DNA from: IMCC45349 sp047219225
GTDB lineage: Bacteria; Bacteroidota; Bacteroidia; Flavobacteriales; Flavobacteriaceae
NCBI RefSeq assembly: GCF_047219225.1
Contig: NZ_CP178208.1
Span: 3,286,001-3,350,000 of the forward strand
Direction of reading: 5' to 3'
Length of the DNA stretch: 64,000 nt
Shown: in pieces, positions 8,549-17,003 of the stretch
How positions within the stretch are numbered: position 1 is the first letter of the stretch
How the letters are laid out: each line of letters opens with the position of its first letter
Notes under the pieces: generated by a model
Told to the model about the DNA's origin: nothing
Databases searched by the model: none
Seen by the model: the letters and a program-made list of their open reading frames with translations, nothing else
Position numbers and translations under genes: made by a program

Positions 8549-10966
8549 TTAATTTGAAGAATAATTGCAAATATCGCTACCAATAGGTGAACCATCTGGA
8601 ATTTTAGGTGCATTTTTTAATTTGAACTTTTCTGGATGCTCTTTAAAATCATTAATGATTAGTAAATATTGATAATTAATATCGGATTGATTTCCTCTTG
8701 TTGGCATTAAATAACTTTTAATTAAATATCTTAATGAAGCATTAGCTTTAGCTTTGACTTGAAAATAAGATTTATCGTTAACTGCTAAATTCAAAATATA
8801 TTTTAACACCTCTACGTTAATCATTTGCTGCACTTCACTTAAGTAATCATCTTTATACGTTTTACCAAAAGTGTTATCTATAACATTTTGTAATACTTCA
8901 TCTAAACCTAATTGGTTAGCATCTATACTTTTTTGTTGTACCAATCTATTAGCACGTTCTGGATGTAATAAATATTTTAAAGTCATTTCGCTAGAAGTAG
9001 AAGCTACACTTAACGCATCAAAGCCCATTCCTGTTTTTCCTTTAAACGATTCTCTTGAACGATAATATCCAAAAGCTCTTGGAGGAAATAAACTTAATTT
9101 TGCCTTCGGAATTGCTAATGTCTCGGCTGATAAAGTTTGTAGCAAAGAATTAAGTGCTTCTTTTTGTTTATCCGTACTTACATATTTAGTTGTAAACTGT
9201 CCATCACCTTTTACAGCATAATTATAATCTAAGCCTCCAACAACTTTAGTAGCTGCTTCTGTTTGGTAACGATGAAAGAAATACAAAGGCACAAATACAT
9301 CTTCCAATACCGAATATGGTTCATTAGTTTTAATATTATCTACAGAAAATGTTTCCATTGCTCGTTTTCTAACTGCTAATACATTATCTAATTCTTCTGC
9401 AGCACTTTTACCATTATCCCAAAGATGTGCTAATGCATGTGCACCTCCAGCAGCTCGTGCATCACTATCGGTTATAAAACGTAAACCCTTTGAGACTGCT
9501 CCTTCAAGAATTTTGTTTAACTCAGTAGTTTCATCAGCATCATCAGCAAATTCGCTATAACTATATGCTACAGTTACTTTATCCCATGCTCCAATTCCTG
9601 TTGCGTAAGCATTGCTTAAGTCTACTTCTCCATTTTTTAATTCAATTTGAGGATGTGGATAATCCATAACAGACGCTCTATTATTTGTACTTGCAGCAAA
9701 ATTGTGTGCAAAACCAATAGTATGTCCTACTTCGTGAGCACTTAATTGCCTTATACGTGCTAAAGCCATTTCTAACATTGGTTGGTAATTATCATTACTA
9801 TTAGCATAAGGTTTATTTAAAAGCGCTTGCGCAATTAAAAAATCTTGACGAATACGTAAACTACCTAAACTAACATGTCCTTTAATAATTTCTCCTGTTC
9901 TAGGGTCTACTACACTACCTCCATAACTCCAACCTCTAGTAGAGCGATGTACCCATTGAATTACATTATACCTACAATCCATTGGGTCGGCGTCTGCTGG
10001 GAACATTTTTACTTGAAAAGCATCTTTAAATCCAATAGCTTCGTAAGCTTGATTCCACCAACGTGCACCTTCTAATAAACCTGAACGCACAGGCTCAGGT
10101 GTTCCTGGATCTAAGTAATAGATAATTGGCTCTACAGCCTCAGATACTGAGGCTTTTGGGTTTTTCTTTTCTAATCGATGACGAATAACAAAACGCTTTT
10201 TTATTTGCTCTTGAACTGGTGTTGCATAATCTAAATAAGACATAGATATAGCGCCACTTCTAACATCAAAAGCTCTTGGTTTATAATTACTATCTGGTAA
10301 CTCTATAAATGAATGATGCTGAATTACAGATACCAATGAAGCTGTTGGTGTAACTGTTCGTAAATTTTTACCTGTTGGGTTTCCTTTAAATGTTAGTAAT
10401 GCTTCAAACTCAACATTTTTTGGAAATGCTTTTGTACGATTTAAGGACAATGCACTTTTACTAAGATCTACTTTATAAGTTCCCTCTTTTTTACTTTTTA
10501 ATCGGTTAGCAACACCATGCGCATCCTCCATTAAAAAAGATGTAATATCTATAATGTATTTCCCATCATTTTGTTCAACAATTTTAAAGCCATATAAAAC
10601 CGATTTTGCAAATGCTTGTTCCATACTTTTACGCTCTAAATCATTATCTGTAATAGCTCTATAATTTTGATTTGGTTGTACCAATAACAACTTATTGCCA
10701 GCTTTTTCGAATTTAACAACACGCTCACCTCCTAATTGACCTCTATCTAAACCAATATCGTTAGAACCTACTCCACTTGCCAATGAGTTTATATATAAAA
10801 ATTCTTTACCTAAATCGTTAACTTCTAAATAAATTTTGTCTTGAGCTTCTTCATAATAAAATTTAAAAAAGCCTTCATAAGCTTTCGTTTTTTTACCTTT
10901 TAAAACTTGTGCAAAGGCACCAAATACAACAAAACAAAAAAGAAATGCTAGTGTTATTTTTTTCAT
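8549..10966 (-). CDS. Secreted zinc-dependent metalloprotease (DUF5117/DUF5118/DUF4953 type)
   Basis: A large 805-residue protein with a signal peptide (about 1-19, FGAFAQ). It is a gluzincin/metzincin-like protease of the kind annotated in Bacteroidota with N-terminal DUF5118, then DUF5117 and a C-terminal DUF4953 domain. The zinc site HEVGHTIGFAHNF (HExxHxxGxxH) is intact near residue 415 and is followed by a Met-turn-like SVMDYPHPQ. It is probably exported to the periplasm or cell surface; the substrate is unknown. A few homologues with the same architecture are labelled peptidase M43- or matrixin-like. Threonine aldolase follows 9 bases later. Confidence 0.85.
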   Translation of the reverse strand: MKKITLAFLFCFVVFGAFAQVLKGKKTKAYEGFFKFYYEEAQDKIYLEVNDLGKEFLYINSLASGVGSNDIGLDRGQLGGERVVKFEKAGNKLLLVQPNQNYRAITDNDLERKSMEQAFAKSVLYGFKIVEQNDGKYIIDITSFLMEDAHGVANRLKSKKEGTYKVDLSKSALSLNRTKAFPKNVEFEALLTFKGNPTGKNLRTVTPTASLVSVIQHHSFIELPDSNYKPRAFDVRSGAISMSYLDYATPVQEQIKKRFVIRHRLEKKNPKASVSEAVEPIIYYLDPGTPEPVRSGLLEGARWWNQAYEAIGFKDAFQVKMFPADADPMDCRYNVIQWVHRSTRGWSYGGSVVDPRTGEIIKGHVSLGSLRIRQDFLIAQALLNKPYANSNDNYQPMLEMALARIRQLSAHEVGHTIGFAHNFAASTNNRASVMDYPHPQIELKNGEVDLSNAYATGIGAWDKVTVAYSYSEFADDADETTELNKILEGAVSKGLRFITDSDARAAGGAHALAHLWDNGKSAAEELDNVLAVRKRAMETFSVDNIKTNEPYSVLEDVFVPLYFFHRYQTEAATKVVGGLDYNYAVKGDGQFTTKYVSTDKQKEALNSLLQTLSAETLAIPKAKLSLFPPRAFGYYRSRESFKGKTGMGFDALSVASTSSEMTLKYLLHPERANRLVQQKSIDANQLGLDEVLQNVIDNTFGKTYKDDYLSEVQQMINVEVLKYILNLAVNDKSYFQVKAKANASLRYLIKSYLMPTRGNQSDINYQYLLIINDFKEHPEKFKLKNAPKIPDGSPIGSDICNYSSN

Positions 10967-11022
10967 AAGAAATTATTTAGTTTATAAAACTACATATTAT
11001 TTTAATAATAGGCTATAAATTC

Positions 11023-11030
11023 TATTTTTG
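11023..11030 (+). promoter_or_regulatory. -7 box (TATTTTTG) for prfB
   Basis: Exact TAnnTTTG match, 18 bases upstream of the prfB start codon at 11049. Confidence 0.6.
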
Positions 11031-11048
11031 CATTAAAGCAAACTATTT

Positions 11049-12147
11049 ATGGTAACTTCAGATCAAATAAAAGATCTTTTTGAACGCCTTGGTGCGTTAA
11101 GGAGGTATCTTTGACTTAGACGCTAAGTTAATTGAGATACAAAACGAAGAAGAGAAAACTTTCGACCCTAATTTTTGGAACGACTCTAAAGCTGCAGAGT
11201 TAATAATGAAAGGCTTAAGGGTTAATAAAAAATGGGTTTCCGATTATAATAATGCCAAAACACTTACCGAAGACCTAGAGGTACTTTATGAATTTTACAA
11301 AGAAGGAGAAACACCTATTGAAGATGTTACTGCCCAATTTGATAAAACAATTACTTTTATTGAAGACCTTGAGTTTAGAAATATGCTTTCGGAAGAAGGT
11401 GATAGCTTAAGTGCTGTTTTACAAATTACAGCAGGTGCTGGTGGTACCGAAAGTTGTGATTGGGCAAGCATGTTGATGCGTATGTACTTAATGTATGCTG
11501 AAAAAAATGGGTTTAAAGTTAAGGAGTTAAACATGCAAGATGGTGATGTTGCTGGCATTAAAACAGTAACATTACAAATTGAAGGCGACTTTGCATTTGG
11601 TTGGTTAAAAGGTGAAAATGGTGTGCATCGTTTGGTACGAATTTCTCCTTTTGATAGCAATGCAAAACGTCATACTAGTTTTGCTTCAGTATATGTGTAC
11701 CCTTTAGTCGACGACACCATAGAAATAGAAGTTAATCCTGCTGATATCGAAATTACAACTGCACGTTCTAGTGGTGCTGGAGGGCAAAATGTAAATAAGG
11801 TTGAAACCAAAGTACAACTTACACATAAACCTACAGGCATTCAAATTTCATGTTCTGAAACGCGTTCTCAGCATGACAACAGAGCCAGAGCATTACAAAT
11901 GCTTAAGTCGCAATTGTATGAAATAGAGCTAAAAAAGCAAATGGCGCAACGCGAAGATATTGAAGCTGGAAAAATGAAGATAGAATGGGGAAGTCAAATA
12001 CGTAATTATGTAATGCATCCATACAAACTTGTAAAAGATGTTAGAACTGCTCATGAAACTGGAAATGTAGATGCAGTTATGAATGGAGACATAGATGCGT
12101 TTTTAAAGTCTTATCTCATGATGATGGGACAAAAAAGTGAAGTTTAA
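11049..12147 (+). CDS. prfB: Peptide chain release factor 2, with programmed +1 frameshift
   Basis: RF2 recognises UGA and UAA and triggers peptide release. The gene is two overlapping frames. The ATG at 11049 gives 21 codons ending ...LRRYL before an in-frame TGA at 11112. Reading then shifts +1 (CTT TGA C becomes CTT then GAC at 11113) and continues to 12147, giving 365 residues, the same length as E. coli RF2. The shift site has an internal AGGAGG three bases before CTT-TGA-C, the classical autoregulatory arrangement. The SPF anticodon-mimic tripeptide and the catalytic GGQ (SSGAGGQNVNK) are both present. The ATG at 11206 would lack the N-terminal domain and is not the true start. Confidence 0.95.
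11100..11115 (+). promoter_or_regulatory. prfB programmed frameshift site
   Basis: AGGAGG-TAT-CTT-TGA-C: an internal Shine-Dalgarno-like hexamer, slippery CTT and in-frame UGA followed by C. When RF2 is scarce the ribosome pauses at UGA and slips +1, so RF2 controls its own synthesis. The SD-like hexamer is notable because ordinary genes in this window mostly lack SD sites. Confidence 0.93.
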
Positions 12148-12167
12148 AATATTATTACACAATTTAT

Positions 12168-12509
12168 ATGATAACAATATACCACAATAACAGATGTAGT
12201 AAATCTCGCCAAGGAGTACAAATTCTTGAAGATGCAGGAAAGCAATTTGAAATCGTTAAATACTTAGAGGATATTCCAACAAAAGAAGAACTAACTAACA
12301 TTATAAACATATTGGGAATTACACCTATTGAACTTGTTAGGAAAAACGAAGCTATTTGGAAAGAACAGTACAAAGGTAAAGAACTAAGTAATGACGAAGT
12401 AATTACAGCAATGGTTAACAACCCAAAGCTTATTGAAAGACCTATAATTATTAACGGAACTAAAGCTGTAATAGGCAGACCACCAGAAAAAATATTAGAT
12501 ATTATATAA
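12168..12509 (+). CDS. arsC: ArsC-family protein (arsenate reductase, glutaredoxin type; YfgD-like)
   Basis: This 113-residue thioredoxin-fold protein starts MITIYHNNRCSKSRQGV, with the single active-site cysteine (C9) in the RCSKSR motif of YfgD/ArsC proteins. The C-terminal RPIIINGTKAVIGRPPEKIL matches the family's RP(I/L)xxxG...GRPPE signature. ArsC proteins reduce arsenate with glutaredoxin, but YfgD-like members often have no shown arsenate role and no other ars gene is nearby, so the reaction is uncertain. It starts 20 bases after prfB and ends at a terminator; it may be read from the prfB promoter. Confidence 0.8.
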   Translation: MITIYHNNRCSKSRQGVQILEDAGKQFEIVKYLEDIPTKEELTNIINILGITPIELVRKNEAIWKEQYKGKELSNDEVITAMVNNPKLIERPIIINGTKAVIGRPPEKILDII

Positions 12510-12516
12510 TATGAGA

Positions 12517-12545
12517 AGCACCTTTGTTAAGAAGGTGTTTTTTAT
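12517..12545 (+). terminator. Intrinsic terminator after arsC-like gene
   Basis: Arms AGCACCTT and AAGGTGTT with a 7-base loop, followed by a T-run. Short stem. Confidence 0.65.
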
Positions 12546-12583
12546 TTAACACAACTTTAACCATTCCAGCTTAAACCATAAAG

Positions 12584-12591
12584 TATTTTTG
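12584..12591 (+). promoter_or_regulatory. -7 box (TATTTTTG) fixing the receptor's start codon
   Basis: Exact TAnnTTTG match. It overlaps the upstream candidate ATG at 12589, so transcription must begin after that codon and translation begins at 12616. Confidence 0.7.
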
Positions 12592-12615
12592 CGGTCAAAC
12601 TTGCAAAATTTAAGC

Positions 12616-15060
12616 ATGAATAAACTATTACTAACCATCTTATTAATTGCTATAGCAATTAATACAGCAATTGCACAACGACCTTCTGGAAAAGAAGTTA
12701 TTGTTACTGGTAAAGTCGTTGACCAAGAAACAACCGATCCTTTAGAATATGCTACCATTGCATTTTTTAATAAAAAGCAGAATAAAATTGTAACAGGAGG
12801 TATTACTGATGCAAAAGGTAACTTTAGCATTCCTGTTCCTGCTGGAGTATACGATATTACAATTGAGTATATTTCTTTTAAAACTCAAACAATCGCTAAC
12901 AAAAAGCTAACTAAAGATGAAAATATTGGTGTTTTTAAATTGGTACTTGATATAGAAGCTTTAGATGCTGTAGAGATTATTGCAGAAAAAACAACTGTTG
13001 AAGTTCGTCTTGACAAAAAAATCTATAATGTAGGTAAAGATTTAACAGTTAGTGGTGGTACTGTAAGTGATGTACTTGATAATGTTCCATCTGTATCAGT
13101 AGATGTAGAAGGTGCTGTGTCTTTACGAGGTAATGAAAACGTTAGAATCCTTATTAATGGTAAACCATCTGGTTTAGTAGGTTTAAGTTCTACTGATGCC
13201 TTACGTCAATTACCAGCTGAATCAATCGAAAAAGTAGAAGTTATTACTTCACCATCTGCACGTTATGATGCCGAAGGTACTGCTGGAATTTTAAATATTA
13301 TCTTAAGAAGAAGTAAACTACAAGGTCTTAATGGCTCTATTACTACCAATGTTGGTTATCCAGAATCTTATGGCGCTTCTGGTAACATAAACTTTAGAAC
13401 TGGAGATGTAAACATCTTTAATACTAGTGGTTATAGGTACAGAAATTCTCCTGGTAACTCCTACTCTTTTACACATCGTTTTAATGACCTTTTAGATCCA
13501 ACAGATAATACTTTTATAGAAGAAATTGAAGAAACAGAGCGTATAAGAAAAGGATATAATACCAATTTTGGTGTAGAATGGTATATTAATGATTCTTCTT
13601 CTTTAACAGCATCTGTAGTTTATAGAAATGGAGATAATGAAAGTACAACAGACAATAAATCGCTGTTTTTTGACGCAAATAATGTGTTAACCAATCAAGT
13701 AGATAGAGTTGACCCTGAATTTGAAGATGATAAAACTATTCAATACGCTTTGAACTATAAGAAAGATTTTAAGTCTGGTGCTGAATTTACTACAGAATTT
13801 CAATTTGAAGACAATAATGAGTCTGAACTTTCTAACGTATTAGTTAATGGTATAAATGATGAAATTGTAGCTACAGATGATGAGCAATCTCGTGTTTTAT
13901 TACAAACCGATTATGTATTACCTATTGGTGAAGACGCACGTTTTGAAGTAGGATATAGAGGGAATTTTAGAGATCAAACAACAGATTATAGAGTTGATAT
14001 TCGTGATGAAATCACTGACGAATTCATTACAGACCCAAATGTATCTAACACATTAAATTACAGAGAATATGTAAATGCGTTTTATTCGCAATACGGAACA
14101 AAGTTCAATAAGTTTTCATTTCTATTTGGTTTAAGAATGGAAAACACACAAATTACTATTGACCAACCAACTAGTGGCGATTTTTCTAAAAAGAATTATA
14201 CAGGTTTGTTTCCAACGGTTAACTTAAACTATGAATTAAGCGATAAAGAAAATATAACTTTAGGATATAGTCGTAGAATACGCAGACCACGTTCATGGTT
14301 TATCAACCCTTTTCCATCAAGAGCAAGTATTACTGATGTTTTTGCAGGAAACCCAGACTTAGACCCAACCTATTCTAACACTTTTGATTTAGGTTATTTA
14401 AACCGTTTTGGAAAGTTCACATTAAGCACATCTATTTATTATTCACATTCAACAGATGTGTTTAACTTTATAAGCTTTGATACAGGAGAAACAGTAATTA
14501 TTGATGGTCAGGAAGTATCAGTAATTCAAAGGTCACCAATTAACTTAGCGACAAACGATCGCTATGGATACGAGTTTAACCTTACATATAGTCCTAGTAG
14601 AAAATGGCGTGTAAATGGTGATTTCAACTTGTTTCAATCTATTACAAGAGGTGATTATGAAGACATGAATCTTGATGCCGAAAACTTTAGTTGGAGAGCA
14701 AGAATTACTAACAAATATACGTTGCCAGCAAAAATAGATTGGCAAACTACATTATCGTATAGAGGACCACGTGAAAACGGGCAATCTAAAAGCAATGGTG
14801 TATTTTCTGCTAATATGGCTTTAAGTAAAGATTTGTTTAAAGAAAAGGCGACAATTGCTTTTAACGTAAGTGATTTATTAAACTCTAGAAAACGTGAATC
14901 TGAAACATTTACAGACACTTTTGAGTCTAATAGCGAATTTCAATGGAGAGAACGTAGTTATAACCTATCCTTTACTTATAGATTTAATCAGAAAAAGAAA
15001 CGTCAACGTCGTGGAGGTTTCCAAGGTGGTGACGATATGGAATTTCAAGGCACTCCATAA
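12616..15060 (+). CDS. TonB-dependent receptor-like outer-membrane beta-barrel protein
   Basis: The protein has 814 residues from the ATG at 12616; a frame start at 12589 lies inside the -7 box and was rejected. Order: signal peptide (about 1-21), CarboxypepD_reg-like beta-sandwich (residues about 25-110, with VTGKVVDQETTDPLEYATI), plug domain (about 120-220, with SVDVEGAVSLRGNENVRILINGKP), and a long barrel of the OMP_b-brl_3 type. The tail is basic and glycine-rich (KKKRQRRGGFQGG), which recurs in flavobacterial members. It probably takes up a substrate across the outer membrane with TonB/ExbBD energy. No SusD partner is adjacent, so a carbohydrate-uptake (SusC) role is unlikely. Confidence 0.85.
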   Translation: MNKLLLTILLIAIAINTAIAQRPSGKEVIVTGKVVDQETTDPLEYATIAFFNKKQNKIVTGGITDAKGNFSIPVPAGVYDITIEYISFKTQTIANKKLTKDENIGVFKLVLDIEALDAVEIIAEKTTVEVRLDKKIYNVGKDLTVSGGTVSDVLDNVPSVSVDVEGAVSLRGNENVRILINGKPSGLVGLSSTDALRQLPAESIEKVEVITSPSARYDAEGTAGILNIILRRSKLQGLNGSITTNVGYPESYGASGNINFRTGDVNIFNTSGYRYRNSPGNSYSFTHRFNDLLDPTDNTFIEEIEETERIRKGYNTNFGVEWYINDSSSLTASVVYRNGDNESTTDNKSLFFDANNVLTNQVDRVDPEFEDDKTIQYALNYKKDFKSGAEFTTEFQFEDNNESELSNVLVNGINDEIVATDDEQSRVLLQTDYVLPIGEDARFEVGYRGNFRDQTTDYRVDIRDEITDEFITDPNVSNTLNYREYVNAFYSQYGTKFNKFSFLFGLRMENTQITIDQPTSGDFSKKNYTGLFPTVNLNYELSDKENITLGYSRRIRRPRSWFINPFPSRASITDVFAGNPDLDPTYSNTFDLGYLNRFGKFTLSTSIYYSHSTDVFNFISFDTGETVIIDGQEVSVIQRSPINLATNDRYGYEFNLTYSPSRKWRVNGDFNLFQSITRGDYEDMNLDAENFSWRARITNKYTLPAKIDWQTTLSYRGPRENGQSKSNGVFSANMALSKDLFKEKATIAFNVSDLLNSRKRESETFTDTFESNSEFQWRERSYNLSFTYRFNQKKKRQRRGGFQGGDDMEFQGTP

Positions 15061-15080
15061 TTACCATAATATATAAACTA

Positions 15081-15109
15081 AAAAGCAACTCAAATGAGTT
15101 GCTTTTTTT
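15081..15109 (+). terminator. Intrinsic terminator after the receptor gene
   Basis: Perfect arms AAAAGCAACTCA and TGAGTTGCTTTT around AA, with a T-run. Confidence 0.85.
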
Positions 15110-15136
15110 ATTGTCATTTACAACTTTAGTAATAGT

Positions 15137-15206
15137 TGTCACACTCAGCTTATCGAAGTGTTTATAAAAAGATTCTTCATTCGGTTCGCTCTTTAAAAAG
15201 ATGATT
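15137..15206. repeat. Degenerate copy of a dispersed intergenic repeat
   Basis: The stretch GTCACACTCAGCTTATCGAAG, then a spacer, then TTCTTCATTCGGTTCGCTCT, resembles dispersed elements of the GTCACACTGAGC-TTGTCGAAG kind found between genes in many bacterial genomes. Only one copy was seen in this window and it looks decayed. It lies between two terminators in a 214-base gene-free gap (15061-15274) that otherwise holds nothing recognisable. Confidence 0.45.
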
Positions 15207-15220
15207 ATATAATTGAAATA

Positions 15221-15248
15221 AAAAAAGGCAACCAAAATGGGTTGCCTT
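15221..15248 (-). terminator. Intrinsic terminator after the small membrane protein gene
   Basis: Arms AAAGGCAACC and GGTTGCCTTT around AAAAT, with a T-run on the minus strand. Confidence 0.8.
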
Positions 15249-15274
15249 TATATATTTTAATAAGAATGAATGAC

Positions 15275-15457
15275 TTAAGCAGTTAATGCTTCACGCTTTG
15301 CTTTCTTCTCTTCACGTTTTTCTTTCATTCTTTCAATAGCAGCTCCAAAAATCCAATAAGGAATAACAAACGTTAATAAAAATATCATTAACCAGAAACC
15401 TATTGTTAAAATGGTTAAAAATGCTAAAAATCCTAAATATTGGTCAAAATCGAACAT
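15275..15457 (-). CDS. Small membrane protein of unknown function (60 aa)
   Basis: I chose the ATG at 15457 (MFDFDQYLGFL) over the longer frame start at 15499 because a -7 box (15486-15493) lies between them. The 60-residue product has one or two hydrophobic stretches (about residues 7-40, FLTILTIGFWLMIFLLTFV) and a highly charged C-terminal helix (RMKEKREEKKAKREA). This layout suggests an inner-membrane protein with a cytoplasmic basic tail. I do not recognise the family. It forms its own unit with promoter and terminator. Confidence 0.65.
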   Translation of the reverse strand: MFDFDQYLGFLAFLTILTIGFWLMIFLLTFVIPYWIFGAAIERMKEKREEKKAKREALTA

Positions 15458-15485
15458 AATCGTGGTTTGTTTTTTAAATCTGTGC

Positions 15486-15493
15486 CAAAGATA
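15486..15493 (-). promoter_or_regulatory. -7 box (TATCTTTG)
   Basis: Exact TAnnTTTG match on the minus strand, 28 bases upstream of the chosen start codon at 15457. Confidence 0.6.
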
Positions 15494-15587
15494 ATACAAG
15501 AAATATAGTTATACAATAGAAAAATTGAGTTTTATTAACAGGATAATAACAACAATAAAATAACTCAATCCTCTATTAATATTTAAA

Positions 15588-16811
15588 TTACTCAAAAGGA
15601 TTACTAAACTTCTCATCTGTTAACATCTGGTAATCTGTTAATGTGTTCAAGAAAGCTATCAAAGCATCTTTTTCTTCTTGCGAAAAATTGAACTGACCTA
15701 CTTGCCCACTTGAATTAACTAAAGGTGGTCTTAGATTTTGATGGTTTTGTATACTTGAACTATAATGGTCAATAACTTCTTCCAAAGTAGCAAATCTACC
15801 ATCATGCATATAAGGAGCTGTAATAGCTATATTTTTTAATGAAGGGACTTTAAATTTCCCTATATCACCAGAATTACCTGTTGCTTCCGTAACACCTAAA
15901 TCTGTAATTGAAACTGCATCTATTCCATTTGTTGTAGCAAAAGTTCTGAAAGTAGAAGGAGTAATAGGAAAAACAGGACCAATAAAAGCTTCAGTTTGAT
16001 GGCAACCTATACAATATCCTGTATTGCCATTTGTAAGCTGACGAGGTGTGTAAAAAATTAGTTTCCCTGCATTTTCTTGGGCAGTAAATCCAGGAAAGTT
16101 CTCAAGAGGTGACGTAACTTCACTCCTTGCTTGATCATATTTTGAAGTTACGCTCACAAGGCTTCTTATAAATTGTGCCAGAGCTTTTGAAATTCTGTCA
16201 CTATTAATAGTTTCATCTCCAAAAGCTTGTTCAAATAATGGAGGATAATAAGTTTGTTCACTTGTTATATCAATTAATTCTTGAAGTGTTAAGCCCATTT
16301 CAACTTCATTCTGAAATGGCATTAAAACTTGTTCTTCTAAAGTTTCTGCGCGTTCGTCCCAGAAGAATTTTCCATTTGCATAAAATCTTGCATTAACAAT
16401 CCCCATTGAATGCCTTCTTGTGTGACCTCCTTCAAAACCTTCACTCAAAATATTTGGGTCGGAAAATCCATGTTGGGCTTGATGACAAGAAGCACAAGAA
16501 ACAGTACCATTAGCACTTAACTTTTTATCATAAAAAAGAACTCTACCTAATGTTGCTCCAGCATTTGTTATTGGATTATCTGTTGGTGTATTATCATATT
16601 CTATAACTGGAGGAAATGGATATTCTACAGGAAACTCACTCTCAATATAAAAACTAGGAAGCGAAATGTTAGTGTAATTAAAATAAGTCTCAGGTAAGTT
16701 TAATTCTGCAAAAGGATCTTCTGGAACTTCATTAGCTGTATAATTATCTTCTGAGCAAGCTACCACAAATACAGCTATCATGAATTTTAGACTTAGCTTT
16801 AATTTTTTCAT
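15588..16811 (-). CDS. Di-haem cytochrome c peroxidase family lipoprotein
   Basis: The 407-residue protein begins with a lipoprotein signal (KFMIAVFVVAC, cysteine at about residue 19). Two haem c sites are visible, CASCHQAQHGFSD near residue 105 and CIGCHQTEAF near residue 265, plus PYMHDGRFATLEEVIDHYS, the usual C-terminal pattern with the distal Met/His region. The family (CcpA/MauG) reduces hydrogen peroxide or oxidises protein or small substrates in the periplasm. No maturation genes are near. The 190-base gap to fumC (16812-17003) holds only promoter-like sequence. Confidence 0.88.
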   Translation of the reverse strand: MKKLKLSLKFMIAVFVVACSEDNYTANEVPEDPFAELNLPETYFNYTNISLPSFYIESEFPVEYPFPPVIEYDNTPTDNPITNAGATLGRVLFYDKKLSANGTVSCASCHQAQHGFSDPNILSEGFEGGHTRRHSMGIVNARFYANGKFFWDERAETLEEQVLMPFQNEVEMGLTLQELIDITSEQTYYPPLFEQAFGDETINSDRISKALAQFIRSLVSVTSKYDQARSEVTSPLENFPGFTAQENAGKLIFYTPRQLTNGNTGYCIGCHQTEAFIGPVFPITPSTFRTFATTNGIDAVSITDLGVTEATGNSGDIGKFKVPSLKNIAITAPYMHDGRFATLEEVIDHYSSSIQNHQNLRPPLVNSSGQVGQFNFSQEEKDALIAFLNTLTDYQMLTDEKFSNPFE

Positions 16812-16969
16812 AAGTAGGTTTAATTAAATTCTCTATAAATAATAGACCAGAATCTCACTAAAAGGTTTAATAGTATTTTTAATAATTAAAAAAAATGCCC
16901 TAAAAACTTATAAACATCTAAGCTTAAAAAAACTAACAAAAATCATAATGTATAACCTATCAAAAAATG

Positions 16970-16977
16970 TAAATTTG
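16970..16977 (+). promoter_or_regulatory. -7 box (TAAATTTG) for fumC
   Basis: Exact TAnnTTTG match, 26 bases upstream of the fumC ATG. Confidence 0.6.
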
Positions 16978-17003
16978 CAACTCAAAATAAAAATACTATT
17001 ACC

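Noticed and set aside
11206..12147. A shorter release-factor gene starting at ATG 11206.
   Set aside because: It would lack the N-terminal domain; the upstream frame plus the CTT-TGA-C shift gives a full-length RF2.
12589..12830. Long minus-strand frames inside the receptor and elsewhere (for example 12546-12830, 41854-42129, 47851-48111).
   Set aside because: They are antisense to well-supported genes, rich in Ser, Phe, Ile and Cys as expected of shadow frames, with no promoter or family match.
14984..15235. An 83-codon minus-strand frame overlapping the receptor's 3-prime end and the following gap.
   Set aside because: It overlaps the receptor coding end, a terminator and a repeat, and its composition looks like an antisense shadow.
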